A stretch of DNA of 64,000 nt from Verrucomicrobiota bacterium (GTDB lineage Bacteria > Verrucomicrobiota > Kiritimatiellia > CAIVKH01): the NCBI GenBank assembly GCA_024233345.1, contig JACKPT010000004.1, forward strand, positions 124,001 to 188,000. The letters are read 5' to 3'. Made by a program: the position numbers and the translations under genes. The notes beneath the pieces are model-generated. The model had not been told where the DNA came from. It did not search any database and worked only from the letters and a program-made list of their open reading frames with translations. Shown here in pieces: positions 41,526-50,450 of the stretch; the stretch's first letter is position 1, and each line of letters begins with the position of its first letter.

Positions 41526-42176
41526 TCAAGCAAAGCAGAGGGATCTGAATGCATCCGGGCGGTGGAAGTCCGGCTTCTTCCCGGGAATGGGGGCCCAGGT
41601 CAACCAGTGCGGGTGAGAGGTGGCGTCGGCGCATTTACAAAAGTTTCCCCGCCAGTGTGTGCCGGGGGCGGGGTGGCGCATCCCGCAGTGGCGCTCCAGC
41701 ATAGCGAAGGGAAGGGAGCAGGTAACCTCCCAGTCCAATGGCCCCGGTTGTTCCGGGATCACTTGGCGAGGCAAGGATGCCGAGCGATGAATCAAGGCGC
41801 ACGCTTCCCGTGTGATCACCTTTTGGCCGGTTCTGGGTCCGGTCTGTGTGTGCAGCAGCAGTGTGCCGCCACAATTGATTTCCAGATTCACATAGGCGCT
41901 CGGATTTTCCGGATCGGGAGCAAAAAAGAACTCCACGCAACTATCGCCACATACCGGATCCTGATCCTGTTCCGCGATGGCCCGGACATGCCAATCCTTG
42001 ACCTCGAAGTGAAGGTGCAGATGCTCGGAGTCATAGGCAATCCTCGCGCGCACTTCCGGGAAGGGATCGGGTCGCGGCCCCATCCAATGGGTGAGGGTTA
42101 GGGCTTCGATACCCGGCCAGCGAGAGGATTCCACCTGTGGGTCAGGCGGGGGCATTCGTGGAATGAGGTGAATCAT
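41526..42176 (-). CDS. CBM9-like carbohydrate-binding domain protein
   Basis: A 216-residue beta-sandwich protein resembling stand-alone CBM9_2-type domains: ARIAYDSEHLHLHFEVKDW, GDSCVEFFFAPDPENPSAYV, NLEINCGGTLLLHTQ and the late THWRGNFCKCADATSHPHWL. There is no signal peptide. CBM9 domains bind sugar chain ends, but this intracellular version may bind a nucleotide sugar or polysaccharide; that is inference. Its start overlaps the stop of the UDP-glucose pyrophosphorylase by four bases, which makes a linked role in glucan or exopolysaccharide metabolism plausible. Confidence 0.7.
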   Translation of the reverse strand: MIHLIPRMPPPDPQVESSRWPGIEALTLTHWMGPRPDPFPEVRARIAYDSEHLHLHFEVKDWHVRAIAEQDQDPVCGDSCVEFFFAPDPENPSAYVNLEINCGGTLLLHTQTGPRTGQKVITREACALIHRSASLPRQVIPEQPGPLDWEVTCSLPFAMLERHCGMRHPAPGTHWRGNFCKCADATSHPHWLTWAPIPGKKPDFHRPDAFRSLCFA

Positions 42177-43588
42177 CGAACCTGAAACTCGCTCCGGCCC
42201 GGTGTCCCGATGAACTGGTATTGAAACACGCGGGTGGGGGTCTCGGCGTGCAGGCAGACCGTGCCTTCGATGCGGCAGGTTCCGGTAAACGTGATGTCTC
42301 CGGTGATCGTCAGCCGGTCACAGTTGAGCAGGGATGGAATATCCGCCGGGAACCGAAGCTGAAAGTCCTGAATGGTTTTATAGAACCGGGGATCGAGGGA
42401 AATCGCCGGGGGAACCGGGGACCTGCGGGCGGGGTTCAAGGTGATGCGAAAATCGTCGGTGAGGATGTAGGCATCGGATCGCAAGGCGAGAAAGTCGTCC
42501 GTCGTTTTGACCGGGGAAAACCGGGTCCGGGGCACATCGACGGCTTCGGCAACCTCGAAGCTGTGAATGGCGGAACCCATGGCGGTCTCCAGTTGCAGGA
42601 CCGGAATGGTTTCTCCACCCGAGGAGACAGCCTTGCGGTTGACAATCAGGGCCAGCTCGGGCAAGGCCCCGGTGGCCTCGATGAGATTCTTCAGGGCCTG
42701 CAAGTCCACCCATAGATTGTTGGTGTTGAAGTAGCGGTACCGCTCGGTGTCCTGAAAATCATCGAGCTCCTCCTCCGGACATTGGGCGAGTTCGCGCAGC
42801 ATGAGTTTTCCATTTCCCGCCCGGGCAAGATGTCCCCCCTTGCGGTCCGCCTGGGTGCGCCGGGTGACCTCCATCAGGAAGGGTTTTTCTTCGGTTACGA
42901 GGTAGCCCAGAATCCCGAGGTCCACGGTTGCCCCGAGATTGTCGGCATTGGAAACGAAGGCGTAGCGGATTCCCTGTGCGAGCAGTTGATCGAGCAGTCC
43001 GGAGGTGACCAGGGCGGTGTAGATATCGCCGTGCCCCGGGGGGCACCATGCGGCCTCCGGCTGGTCCGGCACTTCGATGGGCGTCAAGGTGTCCGCATGG
43101 AGTCGAGGTACCCGGTGTTGAAGAAAGCCAATCGGCAATTCGCCCTGACCAGTCTGGAGCTCCGGGTAGTGAGCCAGGGCCTCGGTGGTATCCTGAACCG
43201 TACTTGCGCTGTTCATCAATAGCAGAGGCAGGGTGGCTCCGTAACGTGCGCGGAGGGAAAGAATCTGCCGGGCGATCAGGTCGATAAACCGCATGTTGTC
43301 CCGCACCGGCAGCAGAGACTTCGCCCGGTCGAGACCCATGCTGGTACCCAGTCCCCCGTTGAGCTTGAGAACCACGAGGGCGTCAAGCGCGGCTTGTCCC
43401 CGGGCCGCATAGGTTTGCAGGGAGGCATGGCCGGGCAAAGGACCGATCTCAAGCAACTGCGCCTGCGGTACCACGCCCGATGCGCCGGTCTGAACCCGCT
43501 GGACATGCCCCAGAAACTGATCGATCAGAAGCGCGGGTGCGTGGTCGTCGGATAATCGAGTGTGGATGCTATGAAGTTGTTCGCTCAT
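42173..43588 (-). CDS. UTP-glucose-1-phosphate uridylyltransferase, eukaryote type
   Basis: A 471-residue enzyme of the UDPGP family, the form typical of eukaryotes rather than bacterial GalU. The nucleotide loop reads VVLKLNGGLGTSMGLDRAKSL; others are LLMNSASTVQDTTEAL, the UTP/uridine site FVSNADNLGATVDLGILGY, the lysine region RTQADRKGGHLARAGNGKL, FNTNNLWVDLQAL and the C-terminal left-handed beta-helix (LLNCDRLTITGDITF). It makes UDP-glucose from UTP and glucose-1-phosphate. It is coupled to the CBM9-like gene and divergent from the 43681 gene. Confidence 0.92.
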   Translation of the reverse strand: MSEQLHSIHTRLSDDHAPALLIDQFLGHVQRVQTGASGVVPQAQLLEIGPLPGHASLQTYAARGQAALDALVVLKLNGGLGTSMGLDRAKSLLPVRDNMRFIDLIARQILSLRARYGATLPLLLMNSASTVQDTTEALAHYPELQTGQGELPIGFLQHRVPRLHADTLTPIEVPDQPEAAWCPPGHGDIYTALVTSGLLDQLLAQGIRYAFVSNADNLGATVDLGILGYLVTEEKPFLMEVTRRTQADRKGGHLARAGNGKLMLRELAQCPEEELDDFQDTERYRYFNTNNLWVDLQALKNLIEATGALPELALIVNRKAVSSGGETIPVLQLETAMGSAIHSFEVAEAVDVPRTRFSPVKTTDDFLALRSDAYILTDDFRITLNPARRSPVPPAISLDPRFYKTIQDFQLRFPADIPSLLNCDRLTITGDITFTGTCRIEGTVCLHAETPTRVFQYQFIGTPGRSEFQVR

Positions 43589-43680
43589 GAAGTGTTCTCG
43601 TTTGCAGTTGATGCGGTACCGAGTATGTTAGCGGGCAGCGGTTTTGGCAAGCATGCCCGCCGTTGCACGGTCCATGGCCT

Positions 43681-44334
43681 ATGAAAACACGGGACAAAAT
43701 CGAGCAGGAGATGGAGGCGCTGCTGCTCCAGAACTATTACGGGGAGGACTTCGAAGTGGTCTCTCTTTTTCGTGGCTATGTGGATGGGCTGAGTGAGGCG
43801 GAGCGTGTGTTGATGCAGGAGGTGGTGGCGCGCCGCCTGGTGATGACCGGCTCGATTGTCGATATCCTGTTGTGCGGGGTGCTTCCGGTCGCGGGGGCCG
43901 GGCCGATACTGGTGAACCTGCTGAATGCGGAGAGCCGTACATCCCAGGTCACTCGCATGCTGATTCAGGTCCTGCGGCATTATCCCGGGGAGGAGGCCTA
44001 CCGGGCGGTGGAACGGTTTCTCGATTCAGACCAGGAGGTGGAAGCTTTGCCCGCATTGGCGGCCATGGATTTTGGACGAACCCTGCCCGCCCTGGTCCGT
44101 AACCTCAGGAAACCGCATTTTCAGGGTGTCCTGCTCCACTGTCTTTACGACCGTTGCAAGGCGTCGTCGTTGGACCAACTGATCGGGGAGCTCAGGGAAT
44201 ATGCAACCACCTGCGCGGTGAACTTTGGTTCGGACCTGGAGGCAGTCCTGCGCTCCAAGGAGGGCCGGTACAATCCCTTCACCCCGGAACAGATCACGGC
44301 TTTGGTCGATGCGGTGGAAGGTCGCCAGGGCTGA
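43681..44334 (+). CDS. Conserved hypothetical protein, helical
   Basis: A 217-residue soluble protein, nearly all helical by composition. Landmarks: LLLQNYYGEDFEVVSLFRGY, ILLCGVLPVAGAGPILVNLL, ESRTSQVTRMLIQVLRHYPG, DQEVEALPALAAMDFGRTLP and NPFTPEQITALVDAVEG. The middle looks like two or three HEAT-like helical repeats, suggesting a protein-interaction scaffold. No catalytic motif or signal peptide. The Met at 43681 begins the conserved-looking part; an upstream in-frame Met at 43663 is weaker. It stands alone, divergent from the UDP-glucose enzyme and convergent with the next gene. Function unknown. Confidence 0.65.
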   Translation: MKTRDKIEQEMEALLLQNYYGEDFEVVSLFRGYVDGLSEAERVLMQEVVARRLVMTGSIVDILLCGVLPVAGAGPILVNLLNAESRTSQVTRMLIQVLRHYPGEEAYRAVERFLDSDQEVEALPALAAMDFGRTLPALVRNLRKPHFQGVLLHCLYDRCKASSLDQLIGELREYATTCAVNFGSDLEAVLRSKEGRYNPFTPEQITALVDAVEGRQG

Positions 44335-44352
44335 CCGCGGGGATCTAGCCCC

Positions 44353-46335
44353 TTATGGAACAATCTCCGTAGAGCGGGCCTGGGGTACCGCCTCGATCAC
44401 CGGCCGGCCGGTCCGGTAGTTTCCGAGGTGGGTTTGGATGGCCCGGAAGAGTTCCTTGTTCCCGGCATCATAGGCCTGTTTTTTGGCCTGTTCGGCGAGT
44501 TGTATCGCCTGCTTGAAATTACCGAGGCTCGCATAGGCGGCGGCCAGTGTATCCAGTGCCCCGGGATCGCCGGGCGGCTGAAAATCCATGTTCAGCTTGG
44601 CATAAAACAGGGCGTCCCGGCTGTTGCGCACCCGGGGGTCCGCGCTGGTCGCAAGGAGCCAGGCGAGATTATTCACGGTCGGGGGATCGATGAATGGAGG
44701 TCGGACCGCTTTCCGGTAGGCCGCCACTGCGTCGTCATGGCGGCCTTTCACGTAGTAAAGATTGCCGAGATTGCGATAGGCATGGCTGAATTCCGGCTTG
44801 AGCGCAACCGCCTGAAGAAGGTGGTCTAGGGCTGCCTCCATCTGACCGGTCTGGATCAGAACGAGCGCCAGATTGTTGTGGGCTTCGGCATAACCCGGGT
44901 CGGCAACCAGGGCCGCCCGGTGAAATTCCAGAGCTTCTTCAAGGCGGCCCTGATCCATCCGGATCAACCCGAGGTTGGTGAGGGGTTCGGGCAGGTCATC
45001 CTTGATGGTGAGGGCGGCAATGTAGTGGACCTCGGCATGGTCCAGCAGGTTCTGATGATAGTAGTCATAGCCGAGATTGTTGTGGGCCATCCAGGCCTGG
45101 TCATTTTTTCGGATGGTATCAAGCCAGAGCGCCTCTGCACTGGTGAAGGCCCGGCTGTGCATGTAGGTCCCCATGGCCAGCAGGGTGAGCAGGCTGACCA
45201 GCAGAGCATGGGCGGCGTGGCGGTTCAGCTTGGCGAGGCCGAGGCTGAGCCCAGCCGCGATCAGCGCGAGCAGGGCGGGCAGGGCGTGATATTGAAAGTG
45301 ATCGGCGACCCAGGAGTAGCGCATCGGATAGACGTTAAAAAAACCGAGGGCGGGAAACAGGACCCCGAGATAAATGAGCAGGGCGGCGAGGGGACCGCGC
45401 TGCTGATGGCGGATGACAGCCACGATGGTTGCACTCAATGCGGTCAGCAGCCCGGCGAGGCTGATCCAGAGCCAGGGATCGGCCAGGTGAATTTCCCAGC
45501 GCGGGTAGAAGAACATCAACGGCGTGGGCAGCACCACTTTCCATGCATAGAAGGCGGCCACCCGGATGGCGAGCAGGAATCGGTCGGGAAGGGAAAGACT
45601 CCAGTCCTGTCCGGACGCCCCGACATGGGTTGCCTCGAGCCATGCGGTGAGCAGACCGAAACCGATGCCGGCGAGAAACATCGGGATCAGGGGGAGACCA
45701 TCGCGGAGGCGGATGCGCCCTCGCTTCCAGTAGATCAGTACCAGAATCACCGCCGGCAAGGTACTGGTGACGGTTTTGCTCAGCAGAGCGGCCAGAAAGA
45801 GCAGCAGGGCCCCCAGGGCGAGGGCGTTGCTCCGCCGCTCCGGCTTGCCATCCAGTCCGGCATAGCTGGTCCAGGCTTGCAGGGTGAGCAGGGCAAAGAA
45901 CAGGGACAGGGTATTCTTGCGCTCGGTGATCCAGGCTACCGACTCAACACAGACCGGGTGAAGGGCAAACAGCAAGGCCGCGATCCAGGCCCCCCGGACA
46001 TTCCACCGGCGAAGCAGGCCAAACAAAAGCAGGACATTGAGGGCGTGAAAAGCAAGGTTGACCAGGTGGTAACCGGAAGGATGCAGTCCCCAGAGCTGGT
46101 ATTCGATCCAATAACTGGTGAATACCATCGGGTAAAATTGCGGGGTCGCAGTGAAGCTCGTCCAGATTTCGCGCAATCCTGCCTCGGTGGCGAGGTGCGG
46201 GTTATGGAGAACATAGGCGTCGTCATCCCAGATGAATCCGGCGGTCCAGACCGGCTGATAGGACAAAAACACTGCGGCCAACAACCCGGCCATGGCAAGC
46301 AATGCCCAGGTTCGCTGACGCTTGAGATCGGTCAT
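44353..46335 (-). CDS. TMTC-like membrane protein with TPR repeats
   Basis: A 660-residue protein. The N-terminal ~400 residues contain about ten membrane helices and the luminal/periplasmic motifs FIWDDDAYVLHNPH (DD in the first loop) and AWITERKNTLSLFFALL typical of the TMTC/PMT (GT-C) fold, which uses lipid-linked sugars to glycosylate proteins. The C-terminal ~250 residues hold five or six TPR units such as AHNNLGYDYYHQNLLDHAEV, LTNLGLIRMDQGRLEEALEF and AYRNLGNLYYVKGRHDDAVA. This is the order seen in eukaryotic TMTC1-4. The acceptor and donor are unknown. Its start overlaps the hemY stop. Confidence 0.85.
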   Translation of the reverse strand: MTDLKRQRTWALLAMAGLLAAVFLSYQPVWTAGFIWDDDAYVLHNPHLATEAGLREIWTSFTATPQFYPMVFTSYWIEYQLWGLHPSGYHLVNLAFHALNVLLLFGLLRRWNVRGAWIAALLFALHPVCVESVAWITERKNTLSLFFALLTLQAWTSYAGLDGKPERRSNALALGALLLFLAALLSKTVTSTLPAVILVLIYWKRGRIRLRDGLPLIPMFLAGIGFGLLTAWLEATHVGASGQDWSLSLPDRFLLAIRVAAFYAWKVVLPTPLMFFYPRWEIHLADPWLWISLAGLLTALSATIVAVIRHQQRGPLAALLIYLGVLFPALGFFNVYPMRYSWVADHFQYHALPALLALIAAGLSLGLAKLNRHAAHALLVSLLTLLAMGTYMHSRAFTSAEALWLDTIRKNDQAWMAHNNLGYDYYHQNLLDHAEVHYIAALTIKDDLPEPLTNLGLIRMDQGRLEEALEFHRAALVADPGYAEAHNNLALVLIQTGQMEAALDHLLQAVALKPEFSHAYRNLGNLYYVKGRHDDAVAAYRKAVRPPFIDPPTVNNLAWLLATSADPRVRNSRDALFYAKLNMDFQPPGDPGALDTLAAAYASLGNFKQAIQLAEQAKKQAYDAGNKELFRAIQTHLGNYRTGRPVIEAVPQARSTEIVP

Positions 46336-47759
46336 GGGAGCGCGGTTCCCGTCATCGCTTCCACCGTCTTGATTGCCCCATGGATACAGTCCGGCAGGCC
46401 GATGCCCCGGTAGGCGCTTCCCGCGATATGGAGGCCGGGAACTTCCGCCGCGTAGCGGTCAATGATGTCCACCCGTTCCCGGTGTCCAACATCATATTGG
46501 GGGTTGGCATGAAGCCATCGGGAAATATGATGCCCCATCGGCGGGGCCTCCAGTTTGAACAAATCCTTGAACTCATCGCGAACCAGCTCGAGCAACTCAT
46601 CGTCAGGCAACTCAGCGTCCGCCTCATGCCGGTTCCCGCCCACGAAGGCCCGCATCAACACCGTGCCCTCGGGCGCCCGCCCCGCAAATTTGGTCGAGGA
46701 CCAGGTGCAGGCAATGAGGCGTCGATTTTCAACCTCGGGAATCAGGACGCCAAAGCCATCGAGTTCAAAGCCCTGAGGGAGGTCGGAGGCTTGATAGGCG
46801 AGGCTCGCCGTGGCGGTGCTGACGTAGCGGATGTCCTGCAGCATGTCGCACATCGCCCAGTGGGCTGGCTCAAGCACCCTCGCGGCTTCCCATGCCGGCA
46901 GGGTCACGACAACATGGGTGGCGGAAACCGGAATGGCCCGGTGATGGGTTTCCAATTCGACCAGAAACCGTGACTGGGACCGGCGCACGGATTTGGCAAA
47001 TGTGCTGGTTTTCAAGGTGCCCTTCAGTTGGGTGACCAGGGCTTCGATGAGCTCCTGCATCCCTCCCTGAAGGGACATGAACATGGCGGGGGGAGCGGAG
47101 GCGGGGTTTTTGCCCGCCGAGCGTTTCTTGGCGGCAGCTTTCATGCCGAGGATCAGGCTCCGGTGCTCACGCTCCAGTTGGATAAAGCTTGGGAAGGTGG
47201 ACTCCATGCTCATGGTCTTGGGGTCGCTGACATAGATCCCGCCCATGAGCGGCCCGGCCAGTCGGTCGAGACATTCGTGACCAAACCGCCGTTGGATGAA
47301 GGACGCGAGCGATTCATCCTCCCGCGATTCCCGCCGGGGAATAAACAGGTCTCCCAGCATCCGGAATTTCCCGGCATTGGACAGAATTTGTGACTTTAGA
47401 AAGGGACGAATTTTTGTGGGCACGGCCAGTCGCAGCCCCCCTGGATACTGAACCAATTTGCCGTGGCGCAGCAGATAGACTTTCTGACTTTCACGGTTCG
47501 ACGGGATCAGGCGGTCTTCCAGGCCGAGGTCGCGGCACAATTGCAGGGCCCAGGGTTTGTCGGTGATGAAAGAGTCCGGCCCCCCCTCGATGACAAACCC
47601 ATTCTCGCGGGTGGTGGTGACCTTGCCCCCCAGTCGCGAAGATTGTTCGACAAGGGTATACCGGACGTCCGGACGGGCTTTTTGCAGATAGTAGGCGGTG
47701 GCGAGGCCGGTGATGCCGCCGCCGAGAATCATGACATGGCTGGATGGGCCCAGGGTCAT
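46332..47759 (-). CDS. hemY: Protoporphyrinogen/coproporphyrinogen oxidase
   Basis: A 475-residue FAD enzyme of the HemY/CgoX type. The dinucleotide fold is MILGGGITGLATAYYL with EQSSRLGGKVTTTRENGFVIEGGPDSF; later landmarks are MFMSLQGGMQELIEAL and the C-terminal HIAGSAYRGIGLPDCIHGA. It oxidises a porphyrinogen late in haem synthesis; with HemQ next door the substrate is probably coproporphyrinogen III. The start at 47759 overlaps the hemE stop (ATGA); the longer frame to 48011 is antisense shadow of hemE. Followed by a coupled TMTC-like gene. Confidence 0.93.
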   Translation of the reverse strand: MTLGPSSHVMILGGGITGLATAYYLQKARPDVRYTLVEQSSRLGGKVTTTRENGFVIEGGPDSFITDKPWALQLCRDLGLEDRLIPSNRESQKVYLLRHGKLVQYPGGLRLAVPTKIRPFLKSQILSNAGKFRMLGDLFIPRRESREDESLASFIQRRFGHECLDRLAGPLMGGIYVSDPKTMSMESTFPSFIQLEREHRSLILGMKAAAKKRSAGKNPASAPPAMFMSLQGGMQELIEALVTQLKGTLKTSTFAKSVRRSQSRFLVELETHHRAIPVSATHVVVTLPAWEAARVLEPAHWAMCDMLQDIRYVSTATASLAYQASDLPQGFELDGFGVLIPEVENRRLIACTWSSTKFAGRAPEGTVLMRAFVGGNRHEADAELPDDELLELVRDEFKDLFKLEAPPMGHHISRWLHANPQYDVGHRERVDIIDRYAAEVPGLHIAGSAYRGIGLPDCIHGAIKTVEAMTGTALP

Positions 47760-48787
47760 GGCGTCGGAACCACTCCGTGCTGTTGAACCGTCTCGATCAG
47801 GACGCGCACATGGGCCTCCGGCGTTTGCTTGAGAACTCCGTGACCAAGATTGAAGATGAATCCGGGCCGTTCTCCTACCGCGCGGAGAAGGTTTTGGGCT
47901 TCCCGGCGAATGACCTCCGGAGAGGTCAGGAGAATTGCCGGGTCCAGATTGCCCTGGAGGGCCCGCCCGGCCTGAATCCTGGGAAGGGTTTCTTGAATTG
48001 AGCACCGCCAATCGAGGCCAATGACGTCTCCTCCCGCTTCCTGCAGCAACGGGATCAGGGCGGGGTTGCCGGTGGCGAAATGAATGACCGGAACCCCGGA
48101 CAGGGACGCAAAGATGGTTTGCATATGGGGAAGCACGTAGGCCCGGTAGGCCTCTGGCGAGAGCAAGCCCGCCCAGCTATCAAACAATTGCAGGGCCTGG
48201 GCGCCCGCCTGCTGCTGGGCCTGCAGGTAGGCAATGACCGCGTCGGTCAGCCGGTCCATCAAGGCGTGCCAGGCCCGGGTTTCCTGATACATGAATTGAC
48301 GGGCAAGGTGATAGTCGCGGGAGGTGGAGCCTTCGATGGCGTAACAAGCCAGGGTGAATGGTGCGCCGGAAAATCCTATCAACGGCGCTTTTCCCTCCAG
48401 CTCCCGGCGGACAAGCCGGATAGCCTCGAAGGTCCCCTGGAGTGATTCCTGCACGGGAAGACGGTGTAACTGGTCCACCGCTTCCGGGGTTTGCACCGGG
48501 TTGTCGATGACCGGTCCCCGGCCGGAAACAAAGCGAAGCTTGAGCCCAAGGGTTTCCAGCAGCGGCAGGATGTCGGCGAAAATGATGGCCGCATCCATGC
48601 CAAAGGCACGGATCGGTTGCAGCGTGACTTCGGCAGCCAGCTCCGGGGTGCGGATCATGGTAAGCAGATCATGCTGTGACCGGATCGCCCGGTACTCCGC
48701 CATGAACCGTCCAGCCTGTCGCATCAACCAGATTGGAACCCGGTCCACCGGTTCACACCGGCAGGCTTTCAGGAACCGGTCATGCAT
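47756..48787 (-). CDS. hemE: Uroporphyrinogen decarboxylase
   Basis: A 343-residue HemE that removes four carboxyl groups from uroporphyrinogen III to give coproporphyrinogen III. Motifs: the N-terminal signature WLMRQAGRFMAEYRAIRS, MDAAIIFADILPLLETLG (catalytic aspartate), GFSGAPFTLACYAIEG, QLFDSWAGLLSPEAY and the GLDWRCSI/NLDPAILL barrel strands. The length is standard. It is directly followed by hemY with a four-base overlap. The lipocalin gene reads in the same direction 130 bp upstream and may share transcription. Confidence 0.96.
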   Translation of the reverse strand: MHDRFLKACRCEPVDRVPIWLMRQAGRFMAEYRAIRSQHDLLTMIRTPELAAEVTLQPIRAFGMDAAIIFADILPLLETLGLKLRFVSGRGPVIDNPVQTPEAVDQLHRLPVQESLQGTFEAIRLVRRELEGKAPLIGFSGAPFTLACYAIEGSTSRDYHLARQFMYQETRAWHALMDRLTDAVIAYLQAQQQAGAQALQLFDSWAGLLSPEAYRAYVLPHMQTIFASLSGVPVIHFATGNPALIPLLQEAGGDVIGLDWRCSIQETLPRIQAGRALQGNLDPAILLTSPEVIRREAQNLLRAVGERPGFIFNLGHGVLKQTPEAHVRVLIETVQQHGVVPTP

Positions 48788-48918
48788 GGGGCAGACCTCG
48801 TTCCATCGGTGGTCTCTGGCTCGTGTCTGTCATATCGGATACTTATGACAAAACCCTGAGGATCACGCCAATGAAAAGCGCGGTTCTGCATTTTTCGCGC
48901 GGGGTAAGAAGGCTCGGG

Positions 48919-49461
48919 TTATCGGGATTTGTCGACCCCGGGCGTGTGCTGGACCCGGACAAATTTGGATGTGTCGAATCCCAGTTCTCCCATGGCGGTG
49001 GCGATGGCTTGATACTTGGTTTCCGGCAGGTGGGGGTCGCGGGACATGATCCAGAGGTATTTGTAGTCATCAGTACCCACCGCTGTGGTGCTATAGTCGG
49101 GAGCGAGGTCGAGAACCAGGTAGGGGAACCGCAATGGCCAGAAGAATTGAATGCGCCATTCTGCAAAGGTGTCCTTGTTGTGGACAAATGCCACCGAGGT
49201 AAAGGTCTTTTCTTTTCCATCCAGACTGCCCTGGTTGTAAGTATAGGTGGTTTGGATGCGCCCCTTGTCATCGAGTTCGTAGGTCTCCACCCCGTTGTAC
49301 ACATCCTTTTCAAACGGGGTGAAGATCCCTCCCTGCACATACCAGTCCCCCATGAAGCGGGGAAGATCGACCTGGGGCACGGTACGGGGTGGGGTTTTCG
49401 TTGCGCAGCCGAGGGCAAGGATCGCAAGGACAATCAGGAGGACTGGTTGGATGTATTTCAT
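48919..49461 (-). CDS. blc: Bacterial lipocalin (Blc-like lipoprotein)
   Basis: A 180-residue outer-envelope lipocalin. The signal sequence ends in LAILALGC, a slightly off-consensus lipobox, so the mature protein is probably lipid-anchored at Cys19. The fold signature is LPRFMGDWYVQGGIFTPFEK, followed by KGRIQTTYTYNQGSLDG, the strand pair PYLVLDLAPDYSTTAVG, YLWIMSRDPHLPE and a C-terminal helix YQAIATAMGELGFD. Blc proteins bind lysophospholipids and similar ligands. The start at 49461 is the Met before the signal peptide. It lies upstream of the haem genes hemE-hemY. Confidence 0.9.
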   Translation of the reverse strand: MKYIQPVLLIVLAILALGCATKTPPRTVPQVDLPRFMGDWYVQGGIFTPFEKDVYNGVETYELDDKGRIQTTYTYNQGSLDGKEKTFTSVAFVHNKDTFAEWRIQFFWPLRFPYLVLDLAPDYSTTAVGTDDYKYLWIMSRDPHLPETKYQAIATAMGELGFDTSKFVRVQHTPGVDKSR

Positions 49462-49540
49462 GATGAACCATACGCTGGATGGGCCGGTTCGCAAGTTGTG
49501 AGCCGATCTCCACGGACGGCATTCATTTCAAGCTCTTGAC

Positions 49541-49668
49541 GCGCCTTGCCCCGCGAGTGCGGGGCGGCGGCGCTACTACGAACGGGTGGTCGATGTATCA
49601 CCTGTGGTTGTCGTAGGTCCGCCCTGCCCGGCCAGGCAGGCCCCGCGCCTGCGGGGCAAGGGCCGTTT
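49541..49668. repeat. Intergenic palindromic GC-rich repeat
   Basis: Contains CCCCGCGAGTGCGGGG, GCCCTGCCCGGCCAGGCAGGCCC and CCCCGCGCCTGCGGGG, each able to fold, plus GTAGGTCCGCC and a GCCTTGCCCCGC/GCGGGGCAAGGGC pair about 100 bp apart. It resembles the 15394 and 24374 elements only in its core CCTGCCCGGCCAGG and GTAGG parts. It lies in the lipocalin-hemQ gap. Confidence 0.5.
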
Positions 49669-49721
49669 ATCGCAATCGAATATGGGGCAAAACTTGCCGG
49701 GAACTGAATGCTACCCCCGGA

Positions 49722-50450
49722 TCACCCTGCTGCGGATTTCTGGTATAGAGCCTTGCCAATAAAAAAGGGTCCGAGGTTGACCAGAAATTCCGAGGTTTGC
49801 CGGGTTTTACGCATTGCTTGCACCATCGCGGAGAGGGGAAACAATTCGGCTCCGATCAGGCCGATGACGAAATCGTTGTCGTTTTTGTCGAGGCCCCGGC
49901 AGTCCAGTCGAATATCCCGGCCATATCCCCCCGCGGCAAAATTCATGCCGAGGGTGCCGTGCTCGCCGAGGATGGCTTTCTGCTCTTCCGGGGGTAATTT
50001 TTCGAATGCCCCGGCCCGGCGGAGCGGGTACCAGACCGCCCAGGGCCATTCGGGGTTGGTGATGCGTTGCAGGGGGCGGTCGACGAGGATGTTGTCGAGG
50101 TCCGCTTCATAGCCGATGGAATAGGACCGGCCCAGCATGGTGTATTCCGGTTTGAGCCACAGGTCATTGAACGCGGAGCCCCGCAGAAAAGGCCGCAAGG
50201 TATCGATGAAAAATTCCGGATGCTCGGAGGCGGTGACCAGACCGATTCCTCTCGGATCGTTCAGGTCGGCATACAAGGTGCAAGGGGCATCCAATTGGGG
50301 CAGGGCCTCGATCAGCGGTGCGGGATCCGGGCATTCGCCAAATGCGAGGAGCTGGATAAACAGCCTCCGGTTGCTGAAAATCGGTTGCCCGGCGGCATCG
50401 CGACCCCGTTCACGCAAATCGGGAACTTCCTGAGCAGGTCTTTGGTTCAT
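49722..50450 (-). CDS. hemQ: Coproheme decarboxylase (HemQ)
   Basis: A 242-residue member of the chlorite-dismutase-like HemQ family. Landmarks: NRRLFIQLLAFGECPD, the active-site stretch AVWYPLRRAGAFEKLPPEEQ (matching the YPM-K region with its key tyrosine), GEHGTLGMNFAAGGYGRDI with the probable proximal haem histidine, and a C-terminal FLVNLGPFFIGKAL like the family's EFGPFFIG. HemQ converts coproheme to haem b in the coproporphyrin-dependent pathway. The start at 50450 overlaps the hemL stop. The presence of GYGRDI where others have GKV suggests a divergent subfamily. Confidence 0.82.
   Translation of the reverse strand: MNQRPAQEVPDLRERGRDAAGQPIFSNRRLFIQLLAFGECPDPAPLIEALPQLDAPCTLYADLNDPRGIGLVTASEHPEFFIDTLRPFLRGSAFNDLWLKPEYTMLGRSYSIGYEADLDNILVDRPLQRITNPEWPWAVWYPLRRAGAFEKLPPEEQKAILGEHGTLGMNFAAGGYGRDIRLDCRGLDKNDNDFVIGLIGAELFPLSAMVQAMRKTRQTSEFLVNLGPFFIGKALYQKSAAG

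Noticed and set aside
44878..46413. 511-codon plus-strand frame rich in Gln and Gly
   Set aside because: Antisense to the membrane TPR gene; the composition is that of a mirrored TM/TPR coding strand.
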